A DNA stretch of 64,000 nt from Ceratodon purpureus (Eukaryota; Streptophyta; Bryopsida; Pseudoditrichales; Ditrichaceae). This document shows positions 23,501-35,200 of this stretch, piece by piece; positions within the stretch are counted from its first letter, which is position 1; each line of letters starts with the position of its first letter. Below the pieces are notes generated by a model that was not told the DNA's origin, searched no databases, and saw only the letters and a list, made by a program, of their open reading frames with translations. Made by a program: the position numbers and the translations under genes. The stretch lies in contig CM026422.1 of assembly GCA_014871385.1 (NCBI GenBank), forward strand, positions 12,512,831 to 12,576,830, given 5' to 3'.

Positions 23501-24536
23501 GGCAGTTTGCTCTGTAATGGGTGTCTTCTCCTTGTAGGTCCTGGCTGCTTCGTCTGAAGCAGCCACGATTTCTCTCTGGAAAATAAACATTATCAACTTC
23601 TTAGTGTACAGAGCACGGCAATTGATGACATTTAGAATCGTAAGGGGGGGTGGGGAAGAAGTGCTTACACGATAAAGAAATGCGATGAAGATTTTGGTTG
23701 GCAAAGTAAACCATCTTGGAATCGATGGTTTGTGATTCAAACATAATTGATACTCTGCTGGTGAGAGCAGATCCTTGAATTCCTCCAATTTCATCACACC
23801 AAAAGAGCGAATACGAAAGAGTTTTGCAGGAAGATTACTCTTCACATGATCATTTTCTGTAGACCTGCTCGAAGATATGGTAGTTAGTTAAAGCCCTGAA
23901 GTACAACCAGCTTTCAAGAAGTGGGGACAAAAAGTAGGGAAACAATTCTTACCAGTTGATGTCGTGCATGACATGAAGAAGGTTTCCCACATGACCGCGG
24001 GGGTCAAGAACAATGCAATGCACGGAGATGTGCCACGCTGGATCATCATAGTGATGGTTGTTGATATGTCTGTACCAAGCGGCAAGGCGATGGTTTCCTT
24101 CCCAGACATAGAACATCTTCCCAGAGAACTCCTTCCAGTCCGGGTCGGCCAAGAGCTCATCTTCGAAAGCATCATTGACTTTTTGCCAACAAGGGCTCCA
24201 GTCAGCCTTGATCTCCGGAGTGACTTCGGCTGTCTTCTCTTCGTGTTTGTACATGGAAATGTACATGACCCGGTCCCCATCTCTATATCCATTGACAAAC
24301 TCGCGCTCCAAATGTTGAACTCCCATTTCGCCTACCGGTCGCACTCTTGCCATTGACTGCATCCTGCAGAGGGGTACAAGCATACGGGACTTCGCCTTTG
24401 GGAGTATTCGGAGATCGTTGATAACGGTTGTGGAGTCCAATTTGAAATGTTTCCTGTGTTCCAATTCACTGTCCACTGCATTTGTCAAATCAGTGGGACA
24501 AGATGGCGCTGGCAACTGATCCTGTGTTTGAGTTAC
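20533..24536 (-). CDS. ParB-like / permuted amino-methyltransferase-like protein gene (T1 copy)
   Basis: Ten exons with GT-AG borders: 24536-23953, 23864-23669, 23575-23378, 23288-23073, 22978-22737, 22636-21970, 21885-21532, 21447-21177, 21091-20906, 20798-20533; about 1,059 codons. Exon 1 has a ParB/sulfiredoxin-like pattern ending YVWEGNHRLAAWYRHI, then IVLDPRG. Exons 2-5 are helical with no known domain. Exon 6 begins with an ordered stretch (GCWYLDC) and ends Ser/Pro-rich. Exon 7 has DLIIVDIPENLPVP at the place of methyltransferase motif IV. Exons 8-9 hold a SAM-type motif I (WKAGTG, then KACQAIGRHVIAFEDDE). Motif IV before motif I is the beta order of DNA amino-methyltransferases; DPPY is replaced by DIPE. 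Exon 6 has one in-frame stop relative to T2, so this copy is probably damaged. No ATG opens exon 1: upstream exons must supply the start. Confidence 0.72.
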
Positions 24537-24690
24537 CTGTCAAAGGTCATACGTACTTAGAGTTGATTCGAAGTCAATGAACTTAATCAAATCAAAAACA
24601 ATAAAGTAGAATAAAAGAAATACTTCTCAGACTGGTACATCTTTTTAAGAACACAATCAGCTGCAGCAGAAATAAGTAGAGCTTAGGCCA

Positions 24691-25101
24691 CTATGTGCGT
24701 CGTGCACGACTATAATACTCCCTAGCCTGTCTACAGTTCCAGTGACGGCGCCTCTTCCAAAATCGCTTGGTTTGCTGGACAGGGCATGGCAATATCGCTG
24801 GCAGGGCGAAGACAACATGAGCTGGCCTCCTGACTCTAATAGGCGAGGATGGAGAAGGTGGAGACATAGGCGGGGTCCCAAGTCTTGGAGAGGTAGGCAT
24901 GTAGCCCGGGGATGTAGGCTCATAGACAGGAGACGTAGGCATGTACTGAGGAGAGTGGACCTCAAGAGGTCCACTACCTAAACCTACGGGGTTGCCCAGA
25001 TCACACCTACATAAATGGGGCTGATCAAATGAATCCGAGAGGTCGAAGACATTGATCACTGAGATCGGCGAACTGATGGACAAGGGTGCATCTGAGAATA
25101 C
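24691..25101 (-). CDS. terminal exon with RNA polymerase II CTD-like heptads (T1)
   Basis: Acceptor CTCTAG at 25,102; 136 codons to a stop at 24,691. It starts VFSDAPLSISSPISVINV and has three heptads at 24,945-24,883 (YMPTSPV, YEPTSPG, YMPTSPR), then a Ser/Pro-rich part and a basic tail (RRRRHWNC region). The heptad copies Y1, P3, T4, S5 and P6 of the Pol II CTD consensus YSPTSPS, with Ser2 replaced. T2 has the matching exon with six heptads. The stop falls at the same place in both copies and no phase-compatible donor was seen near it, so this looks like a genuine last exon. Confidence 0.68.
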   Translation of the reverse strand, partial: VFSDAPLSISSPISVINVFDLSDSFDQPHLCRCDLGNPVGLGSGPLEVHSPQYMPTSPVYEPTSPGYMPTSPRLGTPPMSPPSPSSPIRVRRPAHVVFALPAILPCPVQQTKRFWKRRRHWNCRQAREYYSRARRT

Positions 25102-25227
25102 CTAGAGAAAAAGAACAAAAACATTGTCATATTCCCAACTAAGTATTCAGAAGAAAATTAGAGATGACTATGGAAGTTCAATAAATCAGGCTATGTTTAA
25201 ATCCGGAAACAAATGAAAACAGATTAC

Positions 25228-28200
25228 CTCAGTTTCTGCTAGTGTTGGGCCATCAAAGTCACTTGCGGTGAATTGCTCAGTGAGCTCCTACAACACAAAG
25301 GGTATGCATCTTATGAGATTTATATACAGAGCATAAAAAAGATAGAATATAACAAAGTATTGCAAATTATACAAATCAATTTCCCAATATTTAGATTAAG
25401 TTTTAATTTCCCAATCATCACACCCCCCCACATTCTCCCCCTCCTCGTGGGGGGGTTTCGGATCCGAATGCGCCCTTGCGAGGGCTCCTCCCCCCGGGGC
25501 CGCATCACCCAATGGAGCCTCCACTGCTGCAAGCAATGCCGCAAGGGCCGCGGCCATGGCAGTAGCTCCAATGCTCAACCCACCAACTCTCTCCCCCCCC
25601 ACATTCTCCCCCTCCTCGTGGGGGGGTTTCGGATCCGAATGCGCCCTTGCAAGGGCTCCTCCCCCCGGGGCCGCATCACCCAATGGAGCCTCCACTGCTG
25701 CAAGCAATGCCCCAAGGGCCGCGGCCATGGCAGTAGCTCCAATGCTCAACCCACCAAAACACTCCCCCCCCACATTCTCCCCCTCCTCGTGGGGGGGTTT
25801 CGGATCCGAATGCGCCCTTGCGAGGGCTCCTCCCCCCGGGGCCGCATCACCAAATGGAGCCTCCACTGCTGCAAGCAATGCCGCAAGGGCCGCGGCCATG
25901 GCAGTAGCTCCAATGCTCAACCCACCAAAACTCTCCCCCCCCACATTCTCCCCCTCCTCGTGGGGGGGTTTCGGATCCGAATGCGCCCTTGCGAGGGCTC
26001 CTCCCCCCGGGGCCGCATCACCCAATGGAGCCTCCACTCCTCCAAGCAATGCCCCAAGGGCCGCGGCCATGGCAGTAGCTCCAATGCTCAACCCACCAAA
26101 ACACTCCCCCCCCACATTCTCCCCCTCCTCGTGGGGGGGTTTCGGATCCGAATGCGCCCTTGCGAGGGCTCCTCCCCCCGGGGCCGCATCACCCAATGGA
26201 GCCTCCACTGCTGCAAGCAATGCCGCAAGGGCCGCGGCCATGGCAGTAGCTCCAATGCTCAACCCACCAAAATTCTCCCCCCCCACATTCTCCCCCTCCT
26301 CGTGGGGGGGTTTCGGATCCGAATGCGCCCTTGCGAGGGCTCCTCCCCCCGGGGCCGCATCACCAAATGGAGCTTCCACTGCTGCAGGCAATGCCGCAAG
26401 GGCCGCGGCCATGGCAGTAGCTCCAATGCTCAACCCACCAAAACACTCCCCCCCCACATTCTCCCCCTCCTCGTGGGGGGGTTTCGGATCCGAATGCGCC
26501 CTTGCGAGGGCTCCTCCCCCCGGGGCCGCATCACCAAATGGAGCCTCCACTGCTGCAAGCAATGACGCAAGGGCCGCGGCCATGGCAGTAGCTCCAATGT
26601 TCAACCCACCAAAACTCTCCCCCCCCCACATTCTCCCCCTCCTCGTGGGGGGGTTTCGGATCCGAATGCGCCCTTGCGAGGGCTCCTCCCCCCGGGGCCG
26701 CATCACCAAATGGAGCCTCCACTGCTGCAAGCAATGCCGCAAGGGCCGCAGCCATGGCAGTAGCTCCAATGCTCAACCCACCAAAACACTCCCCCCCCAC
26801 ATTCTCCCCCTCCTCGTGGGGGGGTTTCGGATCCGAATGCGCCCTTGCGAGGGCTCCTCCCCCCGGGGCCGCATCACCCAATGGAGCCTCCACTGCTGCA
26901 AGCAATGCCGCAAGGGCCGCGGCCATGGCAGTAGCTCCAATGCTCAACCCACCAAAACTCTCCCCCCCCACATTCTCCCCCTCCTCGTGGGGGGGTTTCG
27001 GATCCGAATGCGCCCTTGCGAGGGCTCCTCCCCCCGGGGCCGCATCATTCAATGGAGCCTCCACTGCTGCAAGCAATGCCGCAAGGGCCGCGGCCATGGC
27101 AGTAGCTCCAATGCTCAACCCACCAACTCTCTCCCCCCCCACATTCTCCCCCTCCTCGTGGGGGGGTTTCGGATCCGAATGCGCCCTTGCGAGGGCTCCT
27201 TCCCCCGGGGCCGCATCACCAAATGGAGCTTCCACTGCTGCAAGCAATGCCGCAAGGGCCGCGGCCATGGCAGTAGCTCCAATGCTCAACCCACCAACTC
27301 TATCTACCCAAGTTCCAATGAACCCCAACAACATTTGAAGTATGCTCACCTGATCAGTAGCCGGGCCGAGGTCCGTGCCACCTCCCTCACTTGCCATCTC
27401 TTGTTCTTCACGCTCCTCTCCTCGCCCCTCCATCTCCTTCTCGATCTCCTCTCTGGCCGCGGGTGTGTGAAGCAATGGGGCTTGCAAAGGGCCTTTCCCC
27501 CTCCCACCTCGACCCTTACCCCTCCCAGGACCCCTCACCTCACCCCTTCGACCTCTCCCTCGGGCCGACCCCTCATCCATGTCCTCTTCTCCCGGACCTA
27601 CAGCAATGTCGAGCGAATCACTATCCTCTCCACTAGTTTCAGTAGGACTTCCAGGGTGCCCTCGCCCCGCTCGTATAGCAGCAACTGCTTCCCCACCTTC
27701 GCCCGCCTCCATAATTTGGCGTCTCGCTCTCCTAGCGACTTTTCTCAACGTCTCATGATCTGACTCTTCGCCCGTATCCACTTCTGGCGTCTTCTCCTCT
27801 AAAACATCTTGCTCAATCCTAATGCAGTCGCCAGTCTGCGCAAATGTTTACGACTAAGACGAGAATTACTACTCCACTATTATTTTATACAACCGTTCAG
27901 TTTAATGCAGCTTCACTATTCTAAACAGTAAAACAACGAACCCGCAGCAAAGACATTAATTCTCACCAAATATAACTCTACCAAAATACATAATTTACAT
28001 TTAGCATTTTCAAATTTGTGGATTATGAAACTTACTCCATCCGTATGAGCATGGTCACTTGACTGAGAATCCGTCCCTCTTGTTGAACACTCCTTGAATC
28101 CGAAAGAAGGTTGCGGTGTCTCCAAAGTCGGACTGCAATTGAACCCTAGCTCTTCCGTCATCTCCAGATGTTTCTCTCCGCTCCTTATTACTTCATGCTC

Positions 28201-28476
28201 CTCATGCTCAACTGCGGTATCCTCTAAAACCTCATCTTCCGCCTCTACAATGGACTCTAGAATGAGTTTACGGATGCTACAAAATTTAATTGCCACAGGC
28301 AGCCCAGCTCCTCGAACCTTTAGAGGTGCACTCAAGAGGTTGCCTTTCGACTTTGACTTCCTACGTAATTCTCTCCTCTTCCTCGATCTCCTGTTAGTAA
28401 AATCTGTACCACCTGGTTTTCTTCTACGCCTAGGAGTGACATAAGTGGAGTGATCTGACCCTCCACTCTCCTTCAT
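25228..28476 (-). CDS. upstream exons of the T1 leftward gene
   Basis: Exons 28476-28036 (147 codons, ATG at 28,476), 27835-27350 (162 codons) and 25287-25228 (20 codons), all phase 0 with good GT/AG borders. The first is basic (TPRRRRKPGGTDFTNRRSRK, a probable nuclear signal) and then acidic. The second is Arg/Gly/Glu-rich and disordered. The third matches T2 62,322-62,263 exactly in length and ends AETE. All phases agree with both the CTD-like exon and the methyltransferase exon 1, so these exons may feed two alternative products of about 465 and 1,388 residues. That model is inferred, not shown. Confidence 0.55.
25421..27300. repeat. 171-bp GC-rich minisatellite, about 11 units, in a T1 intron
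   Basis: The word ATGGCAGTAGCTCC recurs every 171 bp from 25,556 to 27,268. Units differ by only a few bases and by the length of C runs. The array lies between a donor at 27,349 and an acceptor at 25,288, so it is best read as intronic. Because 171 is divisible by three and the units lack stops in several frames, long open frames appear on both strands (735, 457 and 416 codons); these are by-products. Confidence 0.9.
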
Positions 28477-29273
28477 ATGTCTAACTAACGAGAGAAGTCT
28501 CCTCACAATATAGCTCTCCTCCTAACTTCCCTCTAACTTATGTATCCCAACCCTGCAACCCCCCTGACTCAGCCCTCAATACTTCCCATACTCTAAACCT
28601 ACTTGAATTAATGAAAACTATAAATAAATTGCAATTTGAATTAAAGCTGATGAGATCAATCTATATTGGAAGAGAATAAACAAAGCCCACATAATATTAG
28701 AAGATTAGAATTAAGCACAGAAATACTTGTATCAAATATGGATGCAAGTGACGGCTCACTCTAATCTCACTCACAGTCTGTCTGTCCTGTAATTTATTAT
28801 GAAAATTGAGGAACTCTAACACTGAATAAAATATAGAATTTGAATAAATCATATGCTTGCATTAGTCTTATAAATATATAACTAATGCATGAATTTGATT
28901 AATTCAAATTCTATATATTTATTGTTTTAAATGGAGAAGGAATAGACGGCTCTTTTTAATCCAATCACACCCCATAAAAAAAAGAATCTGCTCCACCATT
29001 CAAATACGCGAAGCAATATTCTAAAAATCTTACTACATATTTATGGGCCTGCAAAAAGCAACATCATAATTAGTTAGCGCCGTCTCTCTTTAATCATACA
29101 TTCGTTACGTAGTAGAATGAATCATTACCTAGTCGTCCACATGGACATTCCAATTTGAATAAAATGATCAACAGCGATGCATCATTCCTCTCACTTCGCT
29201 CTCGCGATACTGCTTTGCTAGTACACTCACTCTTCTTCCTTCTTCCTCTAGTATATTTGAGTTGCCTGCGAAT
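28477..29273. promoter_or_regulatory. divergent intergenic region of T1 with an inverted repeat
   Basis: About 0.8 kb of AT-rich DNA between the leftward gene start (28,476) and the transposase ATG (29,274), the only place for both promoters. It holds an imperfect ~39-bp inverted repeat, arms 28,828-28,866 and 28,881-28,920, with a 14-bp AT loop (CTTATAAATATATA). No coding frame seen. Confidence 0.55.
28828..28920. repeat. imperfect inverted repeat in the T1 divergent promoter
   Basis: The left arm contains ATATAGAATTTGAAT and GCATTAGT; the right arm contains ACTAATGC and ATTCAAATTCTATAT in inverse order. It could be a hairpin, a small MITE remnant or a dimeric regulatory site. Confidence 0.6.
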
Positions 29274-32200
29274 ATGGGGATGGTCTGTCTGTACGCCCAA
29301 GGCATGGGCATCCCTCTTAGGTTTCGCGTAGATGACGACGGTCTAGCTACGGTGTCCTCTCTTCGCCTCAGTCTCAGATTCCATTTTCGTGAGGATTCCA
29401 TCAGTATAGAGGAGGAGATCTTTGATGACGTTACTGCCGAGGTTACCCACACCCTCGGGCAACCTTCAGTGAGAGATGAGAACAACATGTTGCAGTGGAG
29501 ACTCCTCCCTGGATCCTATAGAGTCTATGGTCTTACTGATTCTCTTATGGCTGCATCCACTGAGATCCTCACCCCCCGTCGCTCTTCTACTTGCACAATT
29601 CAGACTCCCTTACCTCGTGATGTCAGGGTCAAAGTCGAGCCTGGTACCGAGACTTCAGATGTAGAGAAACCTCCTCCGACCGTCATATCTCTCTCTTCTG
29701 ACGACGAAGTCAGTCCCGTCAAGTTGGTGCCTAAGGTCCACGCAGATGCTCCTCCTTCCAACGTCTCTCCTTCATTGTCCCAGGTCACAATCAGCATTGT
29801 TCCGCTCCTTAAAGAGATTGCTAAGACGCGTGGGTCCAAAAACATTTTGAAGAAGATAGACTATTCTACTATTAGACACGAGAGAGTAGAGTACTTGCCT
29901 GCGAAGTTTGATGGTCCGGTTCTTTTTGAGTTGCCCCCAGCTGCTGCAGGTTCCTCTAAGCTCGCCGCCAAGTCAATGCAGGGAATGGACAAACGATACG
30001 ACGGACACTTGTGGACCAAGACCATCACAACAAACATCAAGAACGACTTCGGACTCTCTTTTCGAAGTTCCACTTGCGTCGGATGGCTCCGCTGCACAAA
30101 CGAGGAGTGTGACTTCCTGAAGCGTGTTCCGAAGATCTTCGAGGTTAACGAGACTGAGTTCGAAGGCTGTACCCTGCAAGCTTTTGTCATGGACCAGCCT
30201 CCTCCATCTGAGTCCACGCTAGTGTGCAAGGTATGTAAAGAACCTCCATCATGTGTAGCTACATGCGAGGCTAAGATTTATTATGTTGTGGGCAAACCGA
30301 CTCAGACTAGAGCTTGTATTCACATAGGAACACATGATCATCCAGTGAAAGTAGGAGACTACAGAGACTCTAAAGCAGAGATTAGTAGCTTAATAGAAGA
30401 GCAGGTAGAGATGAACAACAAAGCAACAAAGAGCGCCGTTGTCTTGGAGGCGAGCAAACTCCTCATCGGGAGCTACCTTCTACAGCCCGAGGATGCACCA
30501 CCGAGGAAACTGACGATGGAGGAGCTGGTTCCTGTTCTGGATCGATGCAAAGACATGGCGTCGCCCAACATCCGCAACAAAGTCGCCACCTTCAAAAAAT
30601 TCGTAAGGTACGGAATCATGGACGGTATCACCAAGCTTCGTGGTAACAGTCTCTGGGCGTATGTCCAGGAGAATAGGTTTCCTGGTCAGGGATCGATGCG
30701 TGACAAAGTCTTTGTCTTCAAGATGTCGGAAGTCGGGCCGGGCAGTGGTGTCGACTTGGTCAGCCGTATGCAAGCTGGTGGCGATTTGGAGAACGCATGG
30801 ATCATGTTCGACCATGTCAAACGCGTCAAAGATTGGTCGACGATGGCGTGCCATGTGTACGACGCCACCTACTGCCGCGTGATGACAATCGCCACTTGCG
30901 ACATGCAGTCCGAGGACACGGACGCCCAGCTCGTCTTCTAGAAAAACCTGAACCTGGTCATGGAGATCAATGGCGTTGCAGCGCCGAACTTCAAGGGGTT
31001 CATGGCGGATAACGCACAGGCCAATTGGAATGCAGTGCGGACCCTTTACGGCAATGGCAACAAAGAGGACCCAATGGAGGACCGGGAGCGGTCGTGCTTG
31101 TTCCAGTGGACTCAGAACATGGTGGCGTATACGCAGAAGCACTTCCCCGAAGAACTCTGGGAACAGCACAAGAAGATGTGCACTCAGTACAAGAATGCGA
31201 CCAGCATGGCAGAGGCGGAAACTCTGTACCACGCGTTGCGAGCATGGTGGGCATCCACCGGGGTCGTTGGCGAGAGCGGGCTCATCAAACTCGATCAGTG
31301 GCTGTCATTCTGGCACCACCGCTTCCGCCAGTGGGGGGGATTCATGACCGAGGTATGATCTCTGCACTCTATTTTGATGTTTTTGATACTGGTTTCCTAG
31401 CCCTAACCTACAAAACTCTAATCCGTGAATCTAACGGCACCTACTGTCAAATCTACAGAAATTCACGGAAGAAGAACTCACAGAGATGCCGACCTGTAAC
31501 CTCGCCGAAACAGTTCACAACAAGTGGCTCCAGGCTTCTGGAAACAACGGGAACGACCTCTACGTTGCTACCGTGGACGATTTCGTTCGGGCATTTCTAC
31601 AGGTTGTCAACTACTACCAATTCCTCAAAGGTGACGTCGGCGGAACAGGACCATCCAAGAAGGAACTCAGGCTTCGGATGGCTGAACGCAACGCGAAGAA
31701 ATGGGGAAATCCTACACTGCTCGACAAGCCCATGCTCGATATGCCAGGCGCGGATGAGTTCTGCACCCGTCAGCCTATCATGCCAGGAGCGGAAGTCTTC
31801 GGTTCACAGAAGCGAAAAGCCGACGTCCTTATCGGAGCTGACGAAGAGTCTCATCGCCCGGATAAGACCAACTTCTCACGCCCAAGAGGCCCAAGACGTG
31901 CCGTCAGGGCTCGCCCTATGCAGATGCCCGTCATTGTGGAAGACGACTCCGAACACGACACCGACGTACAATGTACCCAACCTCCTTCCCAGGAAGTTGA
32001 TTCCCCTTTACCTTCACCTGTGAACAAGGGCGGCATTCGCCATGTCAACGCGGTTGAAGAAACCAAGGTGGACGTGAAGGAGTGGCACATTTCGAGACTT
32101 CACAAACTTTCTGCGAAGTGCTGCTGGGCCCAAAGAGCTGAAACGAAGAAGAAGTGCACTGAGAGAATCGTCAGGGGGCCCCATTGCACAGCTGCACCGA

Positions 32201-35200
32201 CCTACACTGGGCTCTGGACTAACTATCGCAGGAACCTAGTGGAGAAGACTGAGTTCTTCTTCTGCTCCGACGATATTGAACGCTGCGTGAAAGGCTCTAA
32301 GCGCAAGTGGGTAGCACACTACTCAAAGGACCAGGAATTCCCCTCCATTCCAGAGGTGTGGCCAGTGAAACTAGGTACTAACCTAAAACTTACTGAGATT
32401 CTTGCCCTCGAAGCAGCGGGCTTTCAACTTCCGCAGAAGAAACCGGTCTCCCCAAGACGCCTCTTCTCCTCTGCCCCGCCCCCTGCAAATCTCAGCTCGC
32501 TGCCAGTCCCTGCAGACGCTGACCGCTACTGTGGAAAGTGATTTCCACGGTTGACACGCCGGAATACTAATTCCGGTAGGAAAATGATAAAAAAATTAAA
32601 AATTTTATGTTAGAAATACGGAAGTCCTAAGCCTATAAGTAAAACAACCGGTTAAGCCGGTCGGCTGAACAAATAAGTGACCGGAAGGCCAGCCGGGTGA
32701 GATCCGGTCGTCTGCGGTGGAGGAGAGACGGGTACAGTCCATATGACAGAGCCCTGACCCGGCAGACTTAAGGATAGCCGCCAAACGGTACAACGCACAC
32801 GGGGATAATGGCTGCAACCATTAAAGCGCCGCCGGTCGCGACCGTCCAATGATGAGGGGCTACGACCGTCCGTCATGATGAGCTACGAACGGGTAGGCGC
32901 GAGGGCAGGTATAAAAGGAGGAAGGACCGCCATGCTCTTCCTTTCTCTTTGTCATTTTGTGGCACGACGGGTCCTTGCGCTCTAAGGCGGTGGGCGCAGT
33001 TAGGGTTAGACGGTAGGAGAGAGACGGTGAGACGGAAGTGTTTCCGTTAGGCGAGAGATTGTGGTGAGGATCGTGCGTGCAGGTGTTACCGGAGTGACGG
33101 AGAGGAGGATTTAGCAGGATGGGTAGGAAAGGGAAAGAACCGGCGGCGGAAGGACAGTCGTTCAGGGTACAACGGGTGATGCCGTTGATACCGGCCGGAG
33201 AAAAGGAGAAGGAGCTCCTCCGGACCGCCTTAGAGTCTATGGGTTGTGAGGTCCTACTGGACAAGGCATGGGGTTGGAAGTTTGCCCTTCCGGCCCAGGA
33301 GATCCTCGTCAAGGATCCTGAGAATCGAGGAACCATCCGGGGAGAGCCGGATAAGTGGTCGGCCCAGCTCTGGAGGGAGACGTATGGTTTCAAGAACTCC
33401 GGCGGCGAGGTCTCGACGCCGGAGCCCCGGGACTTCGTACATCAGTATCTCAAGGGGACCGGAGACCCGAGAGAAGGATGGGTGGTGGATGACATTGCGG
33501 ATCCGGAGGCCCGGAGAGTAGTAGGGTTTATGAACCCTATCTTCCATCCGGAAAAGCCCAAACGGATCACCAACAAGTGGGCGTCCGTTTTCATTGGGGC
33601 CATGATCGGTGAATTCACGGTGGACTGGGGGGTCATGATGAAGACGATAGTCGACCGACAGGTGGCCAATCTCCGGAAGACCAAGAAGCAGGCCACCTGC
33701 CTTCCGTCTTTCCTCATCCACCTCTACCGTACTAAGGGACTGTTGACTGCTGAAGAGGTCCGGGAGTACGATATGCTCTTAAGCTATCAGCAGTTCACTG
33801 AGCCGGAAGAAGTGTCCGACCAGGACGACGAGGATGATGTTATTGAGGTCTCCCCCACGCCGGCCAAGAGACCCCGTCCTAGCCCGGAGAAAGGACAGCC
33901 ATCCGGATCACCTCGGACTCCCGCACCGGCCAAGCGAACCCTGAACACGGAGGTCCAACAGCCCACCGGACCACCGGAGCACACCGGAGATCCGTACCAG
34001 GACTTAGTTAACCTATCGGAGCAGGCAACGACATATGCCCGGTTCTTACAGTCGACTAGGAAGGCCGAGGGCCGGTTGGCTAGGGAGGTAATGATCCTTA
34101 CGGGTTCGGACCGGTTGGAGGATTGCCTGAACATTCTTCGCAAGCAGCGGGACTTGGCCGGTCTCCAGGAGAAGCACATGGACCGGCTGGCGAAGTACCG
34201 GGAGACGAATCGGAAGCTCGAGGAGGAGGTGCGTGATGCCCGGAAGGATTTCAATGACGCCCGTGAGCGGGCAGTCGAGGCCATCCGGTCGGTCGCCGAG
34301 ATCAAGGCCACTTTAGCTCTTCCGGTAGATGTGGCCAATCAGTGCGCCGTTTACCAAGCTTTCCTGACCCGTCAACCGGATCCGACTACGAAGAATATTA
34401 TAAAGTTCATGCACGACCGGACGCAGGTGATGAGGGACACATGGACGATGATGAAGAACCTGGTGGAAATCCTCGGTTATGCAGAGGCCGGTCCGTCATC
34501 AGGGCCACCGGCAAACCAAGAGGATCCCAGACCACCGTCCCCAACCAGGGAACCGGCACCGGTGCCACCTCCAGCCTCTCCGATACGGTCGGCCATCCGG
34601 CCCGCCCAACAGGAGATAGGACACCCGCTGGAGGATCCTATTCCGGACACCTTGAGCAGTCTGCACACTCTACCCAACTTGGATGGAGTCGAGACTGTTA
34701 ACCCCGGAAACATTCCCTTGGAACCGGACCAGAGACCGCCACCGGAAGATTTTATACCGGTACAGGGATCTCCGGAAACGCTCCAGGTGGATCTCAGCGC
34801 AGTTCCGGTGGCGGCACGATCTCCATCCCCGGCAGCTCAAGCAGAACGATCCCGGAAGTCCAGTGAACCGTCAGCATCTGCGGCTCCGGAAGAAGACCCC
34901 CCGTTGAAGAAACTGAAGCGGGTACAGAGGAAGGAACGGTTGGACGGAACCCGGCACAGTCCCCGGCTCGATAAGCACAAGGAGTAGGGTTTAGGATAAG
35001 GACCGGATAAAATGGCAGCGACTAACGATGGGGCTCCAGTGCACCCGGCTGCCAATCCGGATAGATAACGGCAGTAACTAGGAATAGAAGGCGGCCACCG
35101 GTCCGGGATTCCCGGATCCAAGATCCGGAATTTTTGGATCTCGGTGGGCCACTTGGTCGCTTTAGGAACCGATAGGTTTTAGTATTTAAGATAGACGTTT

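Noticed and set aside
25556-27763. 735-codon plus-strand open frame and 457/416-codon minus-strand frames over the minisatellite
   Set aside because: The 171-bp unit is divisible by three and lacks stops in several frames, so long frames appear on both strands automatically; splice sites on both sides place the array in an intron.
30480-31232. 250-codon minus-strand frame opposite the transposase
   Set aside because: Shadow of the transposase coding sequence; the sense strand carries recognisable zinc-finger and transposase motifs.
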